Part shown: positions 28,431 to 38,834 of the stretch, piece by piece | Numbering within the stretch: the stretch's first letter is position 1 | How the letters are laid out: the number at the start of each line of letters is the position of its first letter | NCBI GenBank assembly: GCA_963698255.1 | Contig: CAVOQD010000036.1 | Span: 62,001 to 126,000 of the forward strand | Direction of reading: 5' to 3' | DNA length: 64,000 nucleotides | Source of the DNA: JAWKOK01 sp963698255 | Lineage (GTDB): Bacteria > Chloroflexota > Anaerolineae > Caldilineales > Caldilineaceae | The notes under the pieces: generated by a model | What the model saw: only the letters and a program-made list of their open reading frames with translations | Database searches by the model: none | What the model was told of the DNA's origin: nothing | Program-made: the position numbers and the translations under genes

Positions 28431-28565
28431 CTGAATCCACGACTGGCTTATCGCTATTGTGTGGATGCCATGCTTGGGCATGCGGTGATGCACGCCATCC
28501 GGCATCGGGTTCAGCTTGAGGAGTTGCTGGCAGAGCAAGCGGCCGTTTGGTGGGCAGGAGAATGA
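28431..28565 (+). pseudogene. DinB-like gene reduced to its two ends
   Basis: The frame reads LNPRLAYRY followed at once by CVDAMLGHAVMHAIRHRVQL and EELLAEQ. In the intact homologue at 14226-14714 these pieces are residues 1-9 and about 127-155, so about 115 residues are missing with the frame kept. A ribosome-site-like GAGAGGAAA lies upstream, but the start codon position reads CTG. The junction falls in a TAT(T)G word shared by both sides in the intact copy. It ends 10 bases before the nitrilase start. Confidence 0.7.
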
Positions 28566-28575
28566 AGGGGGTTCC

Positions 28576-29376
28576 ATGATCATCGCTTTGGCATCGCCTG
28601 CGGTCGCGCCATCACTTGATGAGGGGTTGAACAAGATCAAGCGATTCCTCTCCGAAGCCTCGGCCCAGGGCGCGAAGATCGTCTGTTTTCCCGAAGCCTA
28701 TCTTCCCGGTCTGCGCGGCCAGGATTTTGACGTGTTGCCCTTTGGTCAGGCGGAGGAGGAACGGGTGCTTCGGACCGTGGGACAATGGTCGAGAGCGTAT
28801 GGCCTGGCCACGATCCTGGGCATGGAGCGGGTCACGGCGGCAGGCCGGCAGATCGTGGCCGTTGTCTTCGACGCCCAGGGGCAGATCCAGGGCGTCCAGA
28901 CCAAGAACCAACTGGACCCGAGCGAGGATCGCTTCTATGTGCCCGGCAACACCCGGCAACTCTTCGAAATCAACGGTGTCAAGTTTGGCGTGGCCATCTG
29001 CCACGAGGGCTGGCGCTATCCCGAGACCGTGCGCTGGGCCGCGGCACGAGGAGCCAAGATTGTCTTTCATCCCCAACACACGGGCAATGAACAGACCGGC
29101 ATGCGGCTGACAACGTGGGGCGCGGCCGATGCGCCATACTACGAGCAGGCGATGATGATGCGCAGCCGGGAGAACACGATCTACTTCGCCAGCGTCAACT
29201 ACGCGTTGCGCTATCAGGAATCGGCGACCAGCCTCATCGAGCCGTCCGGCCGGTGCCAGGCCTACTTGCCCTACGGACAGGAAGGGCTGCTGGTGCAGGA
29301 GATCGCTCCAGAGAAAGCGACCGGTCTACTGGCATCCCGTTACGCGCCCGAGCGCTACCGGGATGCACCGTCGTAA
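28576..29376 (+). CDS. Carbon-nitrogen hydrolase (nitrilase superfamily)
   Basis: This intact protein has 266 residues. The Glu-Lys-Cys triad of the superfamily is visible: Glu40 in CFPEAYLPG, Lys110 in TKNQLDP and Cys142 in AICHEGWRYPE. It should hydrolyse an amide or nitrile in the cytoplasm; the branch (amidase, carbamylase or other) is not clear from sequence. ATG 28576 follows GAAGGGGG. The gene after it is a 60-residue frameshifted protein. Confidence 0.88.
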   Translation: MIIALASPAVAPSLDEGLNKIKRFLSEASAQGAKIVCFPEAYLPGLRGQDFDVLPFGQAEEERVLRTVGQWSRAYGLATILGMERVTAAGRQIVAVVFDAQGQIQGVQTKNQLDPSEDRFYVPGNTRQLFEINGVKFGVAICHEGWRYPETVRWAAARGAKIVFHPQHTGNEQTGMRLTTWGAADAPYYEQAMMMRSRENTIYFASVNYALRYQESATSLIEPSGRCQAYLPYGQEGLLVQEIAPEKATGLLASRYAPERYRDAPS

Positions 29377-29411
29377 ACGTTCAACAGCACAAACAGTGAA
29401 AAGCAGAAGCG

Positions 29412-29596
29412 ATGAAGGTTGAGAGAAAACCCCGAAGGAACGGGATGACAAGCCGCCGTCGGATCTGGACTTCGATATCAATGCCCATTTCCTGGCCCAT
29501 CACGGCTACTATGACTTGGCGAAGTTCATCGTTTACACAGAGGGAAAGAGACCGGCGGAGACGTGCGCCGAAATACTGGCGCTTGCCGCGAGATAA
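29412..29596 (+). CDS. Small hypothetical protein, probably frameshifted
   Basis: ATG 29412 opens MKVER, and then the neighbouring frame gives KPPSDLDFDINAHFLAHHGY and KFIVYTEGKRPAETCAEILA to a stop at 29594-29596. The second part has strong protein character and the first provides the only start. One inserted or lost base near 29425 would join them into about 60 residues. No family recognised. Confidence 0.4.
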
Positions 29597-29608
29597 TCGG
29601 AGACACAC

Positions 29609-30319
29609 ATGACAGTCGCAATGGTACGGCTTTTCATCTTCACGGTCTTCCCTTTGTTGTTGGCCTGGGCGATCTTTCTCGTCGACCGTTCCGTCACATC
29701 CAGGGAGCGCAAACTGGAGGTCATTCTGATCTTCCTGTTCGCTGTCAGTGTGGCAGGAAACGGCATCTCCAACTTTTTCGCCCATTTCTTCCTCTCGGAC
29801 ATGGTCGCCGAATTCATCGGCTGGGAAGCGGGCAGCCCGTTCCAGCTTGAAGTGGCTTTTGCCAACCTGGCCATCGGCGTGATGGGCATCGTTGCCGTCA
29901 GCCGCCGAGACGGCTTTCGTGAGGCCACGGTGCTGGCCGTGACTATTTTTGCGCTGGGCGCGACGGTTGTCCACATCATGGACATTGCGGCGACGGGCAA
30001 TCTGGCGCCTGGGAACTCGCTTCAGATCGTGATCAACCTGGCCAGGCCGGCCCTGCTGATCTGGGCGTTGCGGGCGGACAGGCGAGCAGAGGCCCTGCCC
30101 CGGCCGGAAGCCGTCACGACCGAGTTCGACAACTGGCGCATGCCGCTGGTCCAATCGATGGCGCCAATGACCATCGCTGTCGCTACAGGATATGGAATCG
30201 GGGTTGCCGTGGGCCAGCCATGGCCGTTGGCGCTTCTCGGCGCGGGCATCGGCGTGGGGTTTGTTTTGGCTGCGCTGGCCCGTTCGCCTTGGCATACGCT
30301 TGTGTGGGGACGAGGTTAG
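29609..30319 (+). CDS. DUF6790 family membrane protein
   Basis: This 236-residue protein has about six membrane segments. The conserved FFAHFFLSDMVAEFIGWEAG SPFQ and the following FANLAIGVMGIVAV match the DUF6790 pattern found in many Chloroflexota and Actinomycetota. Function is unknown. ATG 29609 has GGAG ten bases upstream. The cytoplasmic tail continues beyond residue 165 with two more hydrophobic stretches. Confidence 0.7.
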   Translation: MTVAMVRLFIFTVFPLLLAWAIFLVDRSVTSRERKLEVILIFLFAVSVAGNGISNFFAHFFLSDMVAEFIGWEAGSPFQLEVAFANLAIGVMGIVAVSRRDGFREATVLAVTIFALGATVVHIMDIAATGNLAPGNSLQIVINLARPALLIWALRADRRAEALPRPEAVTTEFDNWRMPLVQSMAPMTIAVATGYGIGVAVGQPWPLALLGAGIGVGFVLAALARSPWHTLVWGRG

Positions 30320-30389
30320 GTCATCTTTGCGGTTGCTCCTTCAACATGAAGCACGGCAAGACCTTCAACAATGGTCGAAAATAACGGAC

Positions 30390-30418
30390 TTCACTCTGGC
30401 CCCCGCTTGTTTTATACT
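30390..30418 (+). promoter_or_regulatory. Promoter of the MalT-like regulator, probably leaderless
   Basis: TTCACT (30390-30395) and TATACT (30413-30418) are separated by 17 bases. The ATG at 30425 lies just where transcription would begin, and no Shine-Dalgarno site fits. This suggests a leaderless mRNA. Confidence 0.6.
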
Positions 30419-30424
30419 TAAGCA

Positions 30425-33137
30425 ATGTCTCCGCCATTGCTCGCGACCAAACTCTTCATTCCGCCGCCTCGGGCGGGTGCGGTCCTGCGCCCACACCTGA
30501 CCGATCGGCTCAACCATGGCTTGGACCGCAAGCTGACCCTGCTCTCTGCGCCGGCCGGTTTTGGCAAAACCACGCTGGTCTGCGAATGGGTAGCCGGTCT
30601 CGACAGACCCGTCGCCTGGCTGTCGCTGGACGAAGCGGACAATGACCCTTCACGGTTTCTTGGTTATCTTGTCGCTGCGCTACAGACGCTTGTGCCCAAT
30701 ATTCAAGAAGGTGTGTTGGGCCTGCTTCACGCTCGACAGCCGCCGCCAACCGAGGCGATTCTGACGGTGCTGCTCAATAAGATCGCCGCCCTCCCCGGCA
30801 GTTTCGTCCTTGTGTTTGATGACTATCACGTTCTCGATGCCGTGCCGATTGATTACGCCCTCACATTTCTGCTCGATCACCTGCCGCCGCAGATGCACCT
30901 GGTCATCGTCACCCGTGAGGATCCCAATCTTCCCCTGGCCCGCTACCGCGCCCAAGATCAACTGACCGAACTGCGCGCTGCCGACCTGCGCTTCACAACC
31001 GATGAAACCGCCGTTTTTCTCAATCGGGTGATGGGACTGAACCTCTCTGGGCATGAGATCGACGCTCTGGAAACCCGCACGGAAGGCTGGATTGCCGGTC
31101 TGCAATTGGCTGCGATCTCGTTGCAGGGACATCAAGATACCGCCGCCTTCATCGAATCGTTCACAGGCAGTCACCACTTTGTCATGGACTATCTGGTTGA
31201 AGAAGTCCTGCAACGGCAGCCCGAAAGCGTGCAAGCTTTCTTGCTGCACACATCCGTCCTCGATCGATTGTCCGGCCCTCTATGCGATGCGCTCACGGAA
31301 CAGGACAACAGCCAGGCGACCCTGGACATGCTGGACAACGCCAACCTATTCCTCGTCCCATTGGATGACGAGCGGCGCTGGTTCCGCTATCACCGTCTGT
31401 TTGCCGATCTGCTGCACCAACGACAGCAACTAACTGAGCGGGAACTGACGCCAACCCTACACCGTCGAGCGAGTCAATGGTACGAACAGAATGGGTTTGT
31501 CGATGAGGCCATAGCGCATGCCCTGTATGCAGAGGATTTTGAGTTGGCGGCTGAGCAGATCGCGGGCGTCGCTGATGCTGTTTGGGCAAGCGCCGTCGAT
31601 ACCCGATTGCGCCATTGGTTGGCCGGGTTGCCGGCTGACTTGTTACACGCCACTCCAAGCCTCTCGATTTTTCACGCCTGGTATCTGTTGGCGGCAGGGA
31701 ACCAAGCTGAAGCTGATCGGTTGCTTGGGACGATCGAACGCTCGATTACGCACAGCCAAGACGGCGCTGCCGATGCTGATGCGCAGGCACAGGATGAGTC
31801 GGAAGGGCATGTTCGGCCACTACAAGGAAGGCTGGCCACCCTTCAGGCATTCTCGGCCTTTTACCGGGGAGATGTGCAGGCGATCATCGCCCATGCCGGC
31901 GACGCGCTTGCATGTCTGCCGGCTCAGGATCTGTCCTGGCGCAGCACGGCGACCCATCTACTGGGGGATGCATACGACTTCAGCGGCCAGATCCGAGACG
32001 CCTATCCGTTTCGAATCGCTGCGGTGCAGGCGAGCAATGCTTCGGGCGACGTCGTGCAAATACTGATCGCCAATTTGAAATTGGCCATCAACCTGAGGAA
32101 CCAAGGTCGGCTGCAGCAGGTCATCGAGATCTGCCGTCAACAACATGAGTTCGCCAACGAGTGCGGCATGGCGCAAACAGTCGTAGCGGGATGGCTGTTG
32201 GCCATCTGGGGTGAAGCGCTGGCGGAACGCCATGATCTGGATGGCGCCGTCGAGAAAGCAAACTTGGGCGTAGCCTATTGCGAACAGGGCGGAGATCTGG
32301 CCATGCTGGGGTGGAGCTACGTCTGTCTGATCAGAGTCCTGTTTTCACGCGGTGAATTTACCCGCGCCCAAGAGAGCGTCCACCACATGGAGGCACTGGC
32401 CAAAGAAACCTATGTGCCGCCCTGGATCATGAATCTTGTGATGGCCTGGCAAGCGCGCCATTGGCTGGCGCAGGGCAAATTGGCGTTGGCGTCTCAATGG
32501 GTCGATGTGCGCGGGTTGGACGCCAGTCAAGCGCCTCACTACGCGCACGAACCGGAACATTTTGTGCTCGCCCGCATTCTGTTGGCGCAGGGTTGCTTGG
32601 ATGAGGCGAAGTCCCTGCTGCAACGCCTGTTGGCGGCGGCGGAACAAGAAGGACGGACATCGAGCCTGATCGAGACCTTGCTGTTGCTTGCACTCGTCCA
32701 TCAAGCCGGCAGGCGACGGCGCACAGGCGAAAGCAACGCTGAGTCAGGCCCTTCTCCACGCTGAGCCGCGCGGCTTCATCGGCATTTTCGTGGATGAAGG
32801 CCGGCCCATGGCACGCCTACTCTACGATGCGCTTTCTAGCGGCATTGCACCCGAATATGTAGGCCGGCTGTTGGCGGCGTTTCCCCCCGACGGATCGGAG
32901 CAGACCGTCCAAGCGGATACCCACACTGCCAATACTGAATTGATTGAGCCGCTGAGTGGACGCGAAATTGAGGTGCTCCAACTCATCGCCCAAGGGCGAA
33001 CCAACAAGGATATCGCTTCCGCTCTTTTCCTCTCGTTGAATACGGTCAAGGCCCACACCCGCAATATCAACGGCAAACTCGGCGTCCACAGCCGGATGCA
33101 GGCCGTTGCCAGGGCAAGAGATCTGGATATTCTATAG
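30425..33137 (+). CDS. MalT-like LuxR family ATP-dependent regulator, one frameshift
   Basis: This LAL-type regulator has about 903 residues. Walker A is SAPAGFGKTTL at about 41-51 and Walker B is VLVFDDYHVLD at about 129-139. The winged-helix and TPR-like helices follow. The C-terminal LuxR HTH includes LSGREIEVLQLIAQGRTNKD and SLNTVKAHTRNINGKLGVHS. The frame changes near 32707, where one extra G splits the tail from the rest; the whole is a normal family length. It would bind an unknown ligand and ATP and activate nearby genes. The flanking DUF6790, nitrilase and lipoprotein genes are candidates. Confidence 0.85.
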
Positions 33138-33381
33138 CATCAGAAATTCGGCCATCGTGCTGCCCGTTTCTGATAAACTCAACGTCATCTCCGTACCGCC
33201 GACTCCCTCTCCGGCAGACTACGAACAAGCCGCATACCAACACCCAACTACGATTAACCCCCTGAATAACACTTTCGGACGATGAAACGAATACCGATCT
33301 GAGCGTATGCTATAGGCACATCGAGCGCCAGTCATACTGGATGCGGCTGCATAGGGACTGGAAATACGAAGGAGCAGTGTC

Positions 33382-33891
33382 ATGACCCAAGTGGACATGC
33401 GGTTCTGTTTGTCGGTTGCAATCGCGCTGGGCATCTTGCTGGCCGGCTGTGGCGCTACCCCTATCGAAGAGGTCGATCCGTCTCTGACAGGGACATGGCA
33501 TGGCGAATGCGAGATCAGCCTGCCTGTCGTCTTCGATCCGGGTCAACTGCCGGACGATGTCGAACGTACGCGGCAGACGGTGGCGCTGGAAATCACGATC
33601 GATGCGGACGCTGTTGTCCATGGCACAGTCGGGGAGGCCACACTTCAGGAGTCGGTGCTCAAACGCAACCGGGGTGAACTGGGCCGAAGGTTGAACATGG
33701 CCAGCGACTACATCATCATCGACGGCCATCTTGCCGGACCGATTGTGCCCGGAGCGGATGAGAACGACCTGAAATCGTTCACGATCCCCTTCGATCTGGT
33801 CGACAACCGTATCGAAGGCGGACTCATGTGGCGACAGTCCTGGAAGTATCCCTTCCCTCTCTGTAGCGTGGTGTTGGAACGCCGTCAGTAG
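33382..33891 (+). CDS. Putative lipoprotein of unknown function
   Basis: This 169-residue protein has an N-terminal signal and lipobox (VAIALGILLAGC, Cys23), then a beta-rich domain starting with LTGTWHGECEISLPVVF. Such domains often form small lipocalin-like barrels at the cell surface. GAAGGAG precedes ATG 33382. The 244 bases before it carry nothing I can assign. Confidence 0.7.
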   Translation: MTQVDMRFCLSVAIALGILLAGCGATPIEEVDPSLTGTWHGECEISLPVVFDPGQLPDDVERTRQTVALEITIDADAVVHGTVGEATLQESVLKRNRGELGRRLNMASDYIIIDGHLAGPIVPGADENDLKSFTIPFDLVDNRIEGGLMWRQSWKYPFPLCSVVLERRQ

Positions 33892-33938
33892 GGAAGGATC
33901 TGAGCAGACATTTGGCAAACAGCAGAGGGGGTAGAACG

Positions 33939-34664
33939 GTGACGACCAAAGAAACAGCAAGTTCAACCAGAAAGTCCGCAGTCGTCGTGGGCGTGCTCTA
34001 CATCGTTGCGACGGTTGCCGGCGTGCTGACCCTTGCTCCACTGGGCGACCTACTGGAGGGTCCAGGCATACTCGCCAATGCGGCTGCAAATGAAAATCGG
34101 ATGATTCGCTGGTGATGCTTGAGTTGGTCATGGCTGTTGCGGTTGCGGGTGTTGCGTTCATGATCTATCCGATCCTGAAGCGGTACGCCGACACAACAAT
34201 CAAGCAGGGCTTGGCTGTTTGGTACGTCGGCACCCGGATCACTGAGGGGACGGTCTTTGTTGTCGCCGTCCTCGCCACGCTAGCGCTTTTGTCATTGAGT
34301 CAGGAATTCGTACAGGCCGGCGCTCCGAATGCTCCTTTTTATCTGGCCGGCGGTAGCGTGTTGCTGGCGACCGTTGACTACGCCTTCATGCTCGGGCAAT
34401 CAGTCTTTTGCATCGGCGCGCTGATGTTGTACTACCTCCTGTTTGAGTCCAAGATCGTTCCTCGATGGCTGTCGGTCTGGGGGTTTATCGCAGCGCCCTT
34501 GATGTTTGTGTGCAGGCCTTTCACTCATGGTGACCGGCGATCCAAACTCAACGTTTTCAACCATTTTGTATGCGCCAATGGCCTTGCAGGAGATGGTCTT
34601 TGCAGTGTGGCTGATCGTCAAGGGGTTTAATCCATCCTCAACCGCTTCACAGTCTGCGGCATAG
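33939..34664 (+). CDS. DUF4386-like membrane protein, two frameshifts
   Basis: This protein of about 241 residues with six or so membrane segments starts at GTG 33939 after AGAGGGGG. The pieces read SAVVVGVLYIVATVAGVLTL, then LELVMAVAVAGVAFMIYPIL, then FSTILYAPMALQEMVFAVWL up to a stop at 34662-34664. The set matches DUF4386, found with ANEN and ALLELV motifs. Frame breaks fall near 34112 (one missing base) and 34515 (one extra). Function unknown. Confidence 0.65.
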
Positions 34665-34730
34665 AAGTCAACAAGACAATATGACGAAATGGCGAAGAGT
34701 GAAATTACCGGCCACAACAGGTACAGTGCC

Positions 34731-35033
34731 ATGTCAGACAAACTCAATCCTAGATTAGAACCATGTAATCCAACGGTCTACGAGATCAGGATTAGGGGTC
34801 ACCTCGGTTCTCAATGGTCGGAGTGGTTCGACGGACTGACCCTCACGCTGGAAGAAAACGGCGAGACGATCTTGACCGGTCCAGTGGTCGACCAGGCTGC
34901 CTTACACGGCTTGCTTAAGAAAGTTCGTGACTTGGGCATGCCATTGGTCTCGGTCAATCGTGTGGAACCGGAGCGGAGAGGTGAAGAAAACAAGATTCTC
35001 GGCGCTGATGTTGCCGGAAGGATATCAAAATGA
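34731..35033 (+). CDS. Small conserved protein coupled to the downstream hydrolase
   Basis: This 100-residue protein includes YEIRIRGHLGSQWSEWFDGL and TLEENGETILTGPVVDQAAL with a final helix LLKKVRDLGMPLVSVNRVE. It has the look of a small alpha-beta dimeric protein common in Chloroflexota and Actinomycetota; function unknown. I choose ATG 34731, where homology begins. Its stop overlaps the next start as ATGA, so the two genes are translationally coupled. Confidence 0.65.
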   Translation: MSDKLNPRLEPCNPTVYEIRIRGHLGSQWSEWFDGLTLTLEENGETILTGPVVDQAALHGLLKKVRDLGMPLVSVNRVEPERRGEENKILGADVAGRISK

Positions 35034-36085
35034 AAGTTGTAGTTGGCGTGCTGATCAGTCTTTTTACGCTGATTGGCGTCGTTCTAGCCTATCTGATCGC
35101 CATCATCTTCGCCCCCATCTTGTCTGTCACTGCACAGCCAATTCGGGATCCATCAGAGAAAGGTGAACAGCGCAAGACGCCGCCAAAATATCGCTATGAT
35201 GTGCAGTTTTCCGCCGGTGATCTGGGTATTAGCGCATGGCTCTATTTGCCGAAAGAGACAACGATTCCGGTCCCATGCGTGATTATAAGCCACGGGTTTG
35301 GCGGCACCAAGGACTGCATTCCTGATCGATATGCGGTGCGTTTCGTCGAAGCTGGGTATGCGGTTCTGACCTATGATTACCGATATTTTGGTGATAGCGA
35401 GGGCATGCCCAGGCAACTTTTCTCAACTTCATGCCAACTCGAGGATTTGCGTGCAGCGATTGAGTATGCGCGATCACGGTCAGAGATCGATGCCGAGAAC
35501 ATCGTGTTATGGGGCACCTCCGCTTCCGGTGGGTACGGACTGATTATTGCCGCCGAAGATGTTAGGGTCTCTGCTGTTATCGCGCAATGTGCGGCGATTG
35601 ATCACAAGGCCGATAGCAAGATGTTCATAGACCGGGAAGGGTTGGCCACCTTCCTCCGTCTCCTCGTACACGCCCAACGCGATATGGGACGATCCCGCTT
35701 TGGTCTCTCGCCCCATACATTTCCTATCGTTGGCAGGCCTGGAACGACCGCGATGCTCACTGCGCCGGGAGCCTTCGATGGCTACGCCAGACTTATTCAA
35801 GATTCGAGAACATTCAAAAATGAAGTCTGTGCCCGTTTGTTCTTCATGGCGCATGGTCCTGATCCTGTGGAGGCTTCCAAAAAGGTGCAGTGCCCTACGC
35901 TCTTTCTGGCATGTGAACAGGACAATCTCGTGGCGCCGGACTCGTATAAACCGGCAGCGAAAGCGCTGGGAGACAGGGCCCAAGTGAAAACATATCCAAT
36001 CGGGCATTTTGACATCTACGAAGGGGAGCACTTCGAGAAGGCGATGAGTGAGATGATCACGTTCTTGAAGCAGAACTTGAGATAA
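35030..36085 (+). CDS. Membrane-anchored alpha/beta hydrolase
   Basis: This 351-residue protein has a signal-anchor helix (VVVGVLISLFTLIGVVLAYL, residues 3-22). A dienelactone-hydrolase/X-Pro-peptidase-like domain follows: ISHGFGGTKD as oxyanion region, WGTSASGGYG as nucleophile elbow, CEQDNLVAP for the acid and GHFDIYEGEHF for the histidine. It probably hydrolyses a small ester or peptide outside the membrane or at its face. It overlaps the preceding gene by four bases and precedes a membrane protein after 21 bases. Confidence 0.82.
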   Translation: MKVVVGVLISLFTLIGVVLAYLIAIIFAPILSVTAQPIRDPSEKGEQRKTPPKYRYDVQFSAGDLGISAWLYLPKETTIPVPCVIISHGFGGTKDCIPDRYAVRFVEAGYAVLTYDYRYFGDSEGMPRQLFSTSCQLEDLRAAIEYARSRSEIDAENIVLWGTSASGGYGLIIAAEDVRVSAVIAQCAAIDHKADSKMFIDREGLATFLRLLVHAQRDMGRSRFGLSPHTFPIVGRPGTTAMLTAPGAFDGYARLIQDSRTFKNEVCARLFFMAHGPDPVEASKKVQCPTLFLACEQDNLVAPDSYKPAAKALGDRAQVKTYPIGHFDIYEGEHFEKAMSEMITFLKQNLR

Positions 36086-36106
36086 CCGATCGAGGCAATC
36101 CCGACG

Positions 36107-36521
36107 ATGAGAAAGAGCTTGTTCAATGGCCTGGGCATTCTTCAGGCGTTCATCGGCGTCGGCGCAGTGGCGGGCGGCCTGGCGCTGGTGCTGGACCCAA
36201 GCGGCGCAACTCTTGGCGTACCGCTTGAGCTGCTTGAGGAGACGCCCTTTGCGACCTATCTGGTTCCGGGCATCGTGCTCGTCGCTGTCAACGGTCTGGG
36301 CAGTCTCGCCGGAGCCGCTATGTCCTTCACACGACATCGAATATGCCGGCGAGATAGCGATGGCTCTCGGCGCCTTCCTCATTGCCTGGATCCTGGTTCA
36401 GGTCTACTGGATGGCGGGGTTCCACTGGCTCCATTGGCTCTATCTTAGCCTGGGGATGGTTGAGGCAGTTCTAGGATGGTCAATCCGAAGGACGGCAAGT
36501 GTAAAAAAGGGAGAAGCGTGA
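36107..36521 (+). CDS. Small four-helix membrane protein, one frameshift
   Basis: The first part (MRKSLFNGLGILQAFIGVGA, LDPSGATLGVPLELLEETPF, PGIVLVAVNGLGSLAG) and the second (GEIAMALGAFLIAWILVQVY, HWLHWLYLSLGMVEAVLGW) lie in two frames and join near 36345 with one extra base. The joined protein has about 138 residues with four membrane segments. It is a clear paralogue of 42704-43150 (shared LDPSG-LG and PGI-L motifs). Its TGA shares a base with the next ATG (TGATG). Confidence 0.65.
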
Positions 36522-37256
36522 TGAACGAATTACAGAAGATGGAACAGGAGAGGAGCGTTCTGCGCTGGGGCGGTCTGTCCGGTATGCTGGGCGTCATCTT
36601 TTTCCTGGTTGCCATAGTCGCCGCCATGGTCTTTGTGGGTGATGATCCCCCCACCCTTGCCGAGACGGTGATCCGGTTCCCTGAAGTGAAAATGTTCCGC
36701 GTCGTGGAGAACCTTTCTTACCTGATGGGCCTTGTCTTGCAGGTTCCCCTCTTCCTGGCCCTGTATCTTGCGCTGCGGAAGACGAGCCTGGCGCCTGCAC
36801 TCTTTGGGAGCGCGCTGGGCATTCTGGGGCTCGGCGCGTTGGTGGTCTCCACAACCCCGCATGTGGCCCACGCGCGGCTCGCCGACCTGTACAACGCACC
36901 TGGGGCGACGCCCGTCGGATCAGGCAACAATCGCCCTCATGTGGCAGTTAGTCTGGGGCATGATCGAAATGATGGTCTACATTGGCTTCTTTGTGATACC
37001 GCTCGGCATCTTTCTCCTCGGCGCGGCCATGCTCGGCGCCCCGGTCTTTGGCAAAGGCTATGGCTGGTTGAGCATGGTGCTTGGCGCAATTGGATTCGCC
37101 GCGGCCTCGTACCAGATGGTTAACACTGCATCTATGGCCAGCTTTGGCAGCTACCTCGCATACATCGTCTTCTATCTCGTCCTGGGGTGGAAGCTATATA
37201 GCCTGTCGCGAGGGCCGTCGGAGGTCTTGGAAAATCAAGTGGTTGAGACTGCTTAA
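36521..37256 (+). CDS. DUF4386-like membrane protein, one frameshift
   Basis: This protein of about 245 residues with six membrane segments starts at ATG 36521, after GGGAG and overlapping the previous stop. The N-part is SGMLGVIFFLVAIVAAMVFV and the C-part LVWGMIEMMVYIGFFVIPLG. They join near 36915, where CCC appears in place of CC. Function unknown. Coupling to the preceding membrane gene suggests the products act together. Confidence 0.65.
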
Positions 37257-37387
37257 TGGGGGCAGTGTCGCCGTATCGGCTAGAGGTAGCGGCTAGTGTC
37301 TATCGGCAAACGAAGTTATGGGAGGAAATTCGCCATCGAGAGCTGTCAAACGCAAGCTGTCAGATAGGTGCAACAAAGGATACGGAG

Positions 37388-37867
37388 ATGAATATCAATA
37401 AGCAAGCTGAAGAGTTTCTGAGCAAGAAACGCATTGCAGTTGTTGGCGTATCCCGTAGTCAAGGGACGGGCAAAGGCATCTTCACAAGCCTGCGCGGGAG
37501 AGGATACGAAGTTTATCCGGTCAATCCCAATGCCACGGAAGTGATGGGGGAACCCTGTTATCCAACTCTGAAAGCGATTCCTGGCGGTGTCGATGCCGCC
37601 GTGATTGTCACTCGTCCGGAAGTGACTGAAGAGGTTGTGCATGACTGTGCAGAGGCAGGCGTTTCCCACGTGTGGATGCACTACAACGCGCTCTTTGGCG
37701 CGGGAAACAGCAGCGTTTCCGATGCCGCCGTCGAGTATTGCCGTGAACACGAGATTGAGGTGATCGCCGGTGGATGCCCGCTCATGTTCGGTCAAGGCGC
37801 GGATGTCGGTCACAGATGCATGCGCTGGATTCTCGGCGTTACGGGTGGCCTGCCGAAAAATACATAG
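37388..37867 (+). CDS. CoA-binding domain protein
   Basis: This 159-residue protein has a Rossmann-like CoA-binding fold: RIAVVGVSRSQGTGKGIF near residue 15, YEVYPVNPNATEVMG, DAAVIVTRPEVTEEVV and a final IEVIAGGCPLMF. This is the stand-alone family related to succinyl-CoA ligase alpha domains; members bind CoA or similar cofactors without a known reaction. ATG 37388 follows a loose AAAGGA-TACGGAG site. The oxidoreductase genes follow within 48 bases. Confidence 0.8.
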   Translation: MNINKQAEEFLSKKRIAVVGVSRSQGTGKGIFTSLRGRGYEVYPVNPNATEVMGEPCYPTLKAIPGGVDAAVIVTRPEVTEEVVHDCAEAGVSHVWMHYNALFGAGNSSVSDAAVEYCREHEIEVIAGGCPLMFGQGADVGHRCMRWILGVTGGLPKNT

Positions 37868-37915
37868 CCAAGGCTCGACTGAGGAAGAAATGTGAGGAGC
37901 AGAGGAGATTACACA

Positions 37916-38834
37916 ATGGCGAATGTGCAGACAATACTGATTGCTGGAGCGACCGGAAACATTGGGGGAGGTGCTGCGTTCGCGCTGGCAAAACGTGGCG
38001 CCAGCGTTGTATTGCTCGGGCGCAAGCCCGAAACATTAGAAGCCAGGGCGGATAATATCCGTGTCACTCTGTCTGAAGCCCGGATCGAGTACCAGGATAC
38101 GGACATTGCTACGCTGGTCATCGACTTCTCTGATATGGAATCTGTGAGGCACGCGGCTGCGGAGGCTATGAACCGATTTCCGATGATACATGGACTGATA
38201 CTATCTGTCGTCGCCTTAATCCAAAATGGTCCGAACATCCTGCCCAACGGTCATGAGCTGATGTTTGCTACGAACGTGATGGGGCCGTTTCTGTTCACCC
38301 AGTTGTTGTTAGAGAGGATGCAGCAATCAGACGGATTGGTCCTTCATGTGATTGCACCATTCTATAAAGAAATCGACTGGGATGATCTTGAAAGCATCAG
38401 CAATCACAAGACAGAGCCTGCATACCACAGGACCAAGACATGCAACCGGGTGATCGCTGCGGAGTTGGCTCGACGATATGCTGGAAAGATCTCCTCTGTA
38501 GCATTCAATCCTTCGTTCATCATCGACAAAACAGACCCGGAGTTGAAAAAGAGGTGGCCAACCGGATTCGATGGGTTTCTTCTGGCGGGTGATGACAGTA
38601 CTCATTGCCAAGCCACCTGCGGTCGCAGGTGAGCCCATTGCGGATCTAATGCTTTCGTATCCAGATCGTAGTGCAATCAATGGAGCCTTGTTCAAACTGG
38701 ATAAACGCGTCAAAAAACCTGATAAGGCAATGAACGACGAGGTATTAGGAAAAAGGTTGTGGGATGAGTTGGTTCGACTAACGGACCTGACGCCCGAAAG
38801 AAGCCCGGCGGCAGATCTTCAGGGGAAACCATGA
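37916..38834 (+). CDS. Short-chain dehydrogenase/reductase, one frameshift
   Basis: This NAD(P)-dependent oxidoreductase has about 305 residues. AGATGNIGGG at 10-19 binds the dinucleotide, and YHRTK at about 175-179 supplies the catalytic Tyr and Lys. It resembles retinol-dehydrogenase/WWOX-type SDRs. The frame changes near 38575 (GGG for GG) and resumes with FFWRVMTVLIAKPPAVAGEP. Start ATG 37916 follows AGAGGAG. The last four bases overlap the next start (ATGA), so it is coupled to the quinone reductase. Confidence 0.8.

Noticed and set aside
27217..28434. Open frame of 405 residues on the plus strand
   Set aside because: Antisense to the decayed BTAD regulator; no protein family character.
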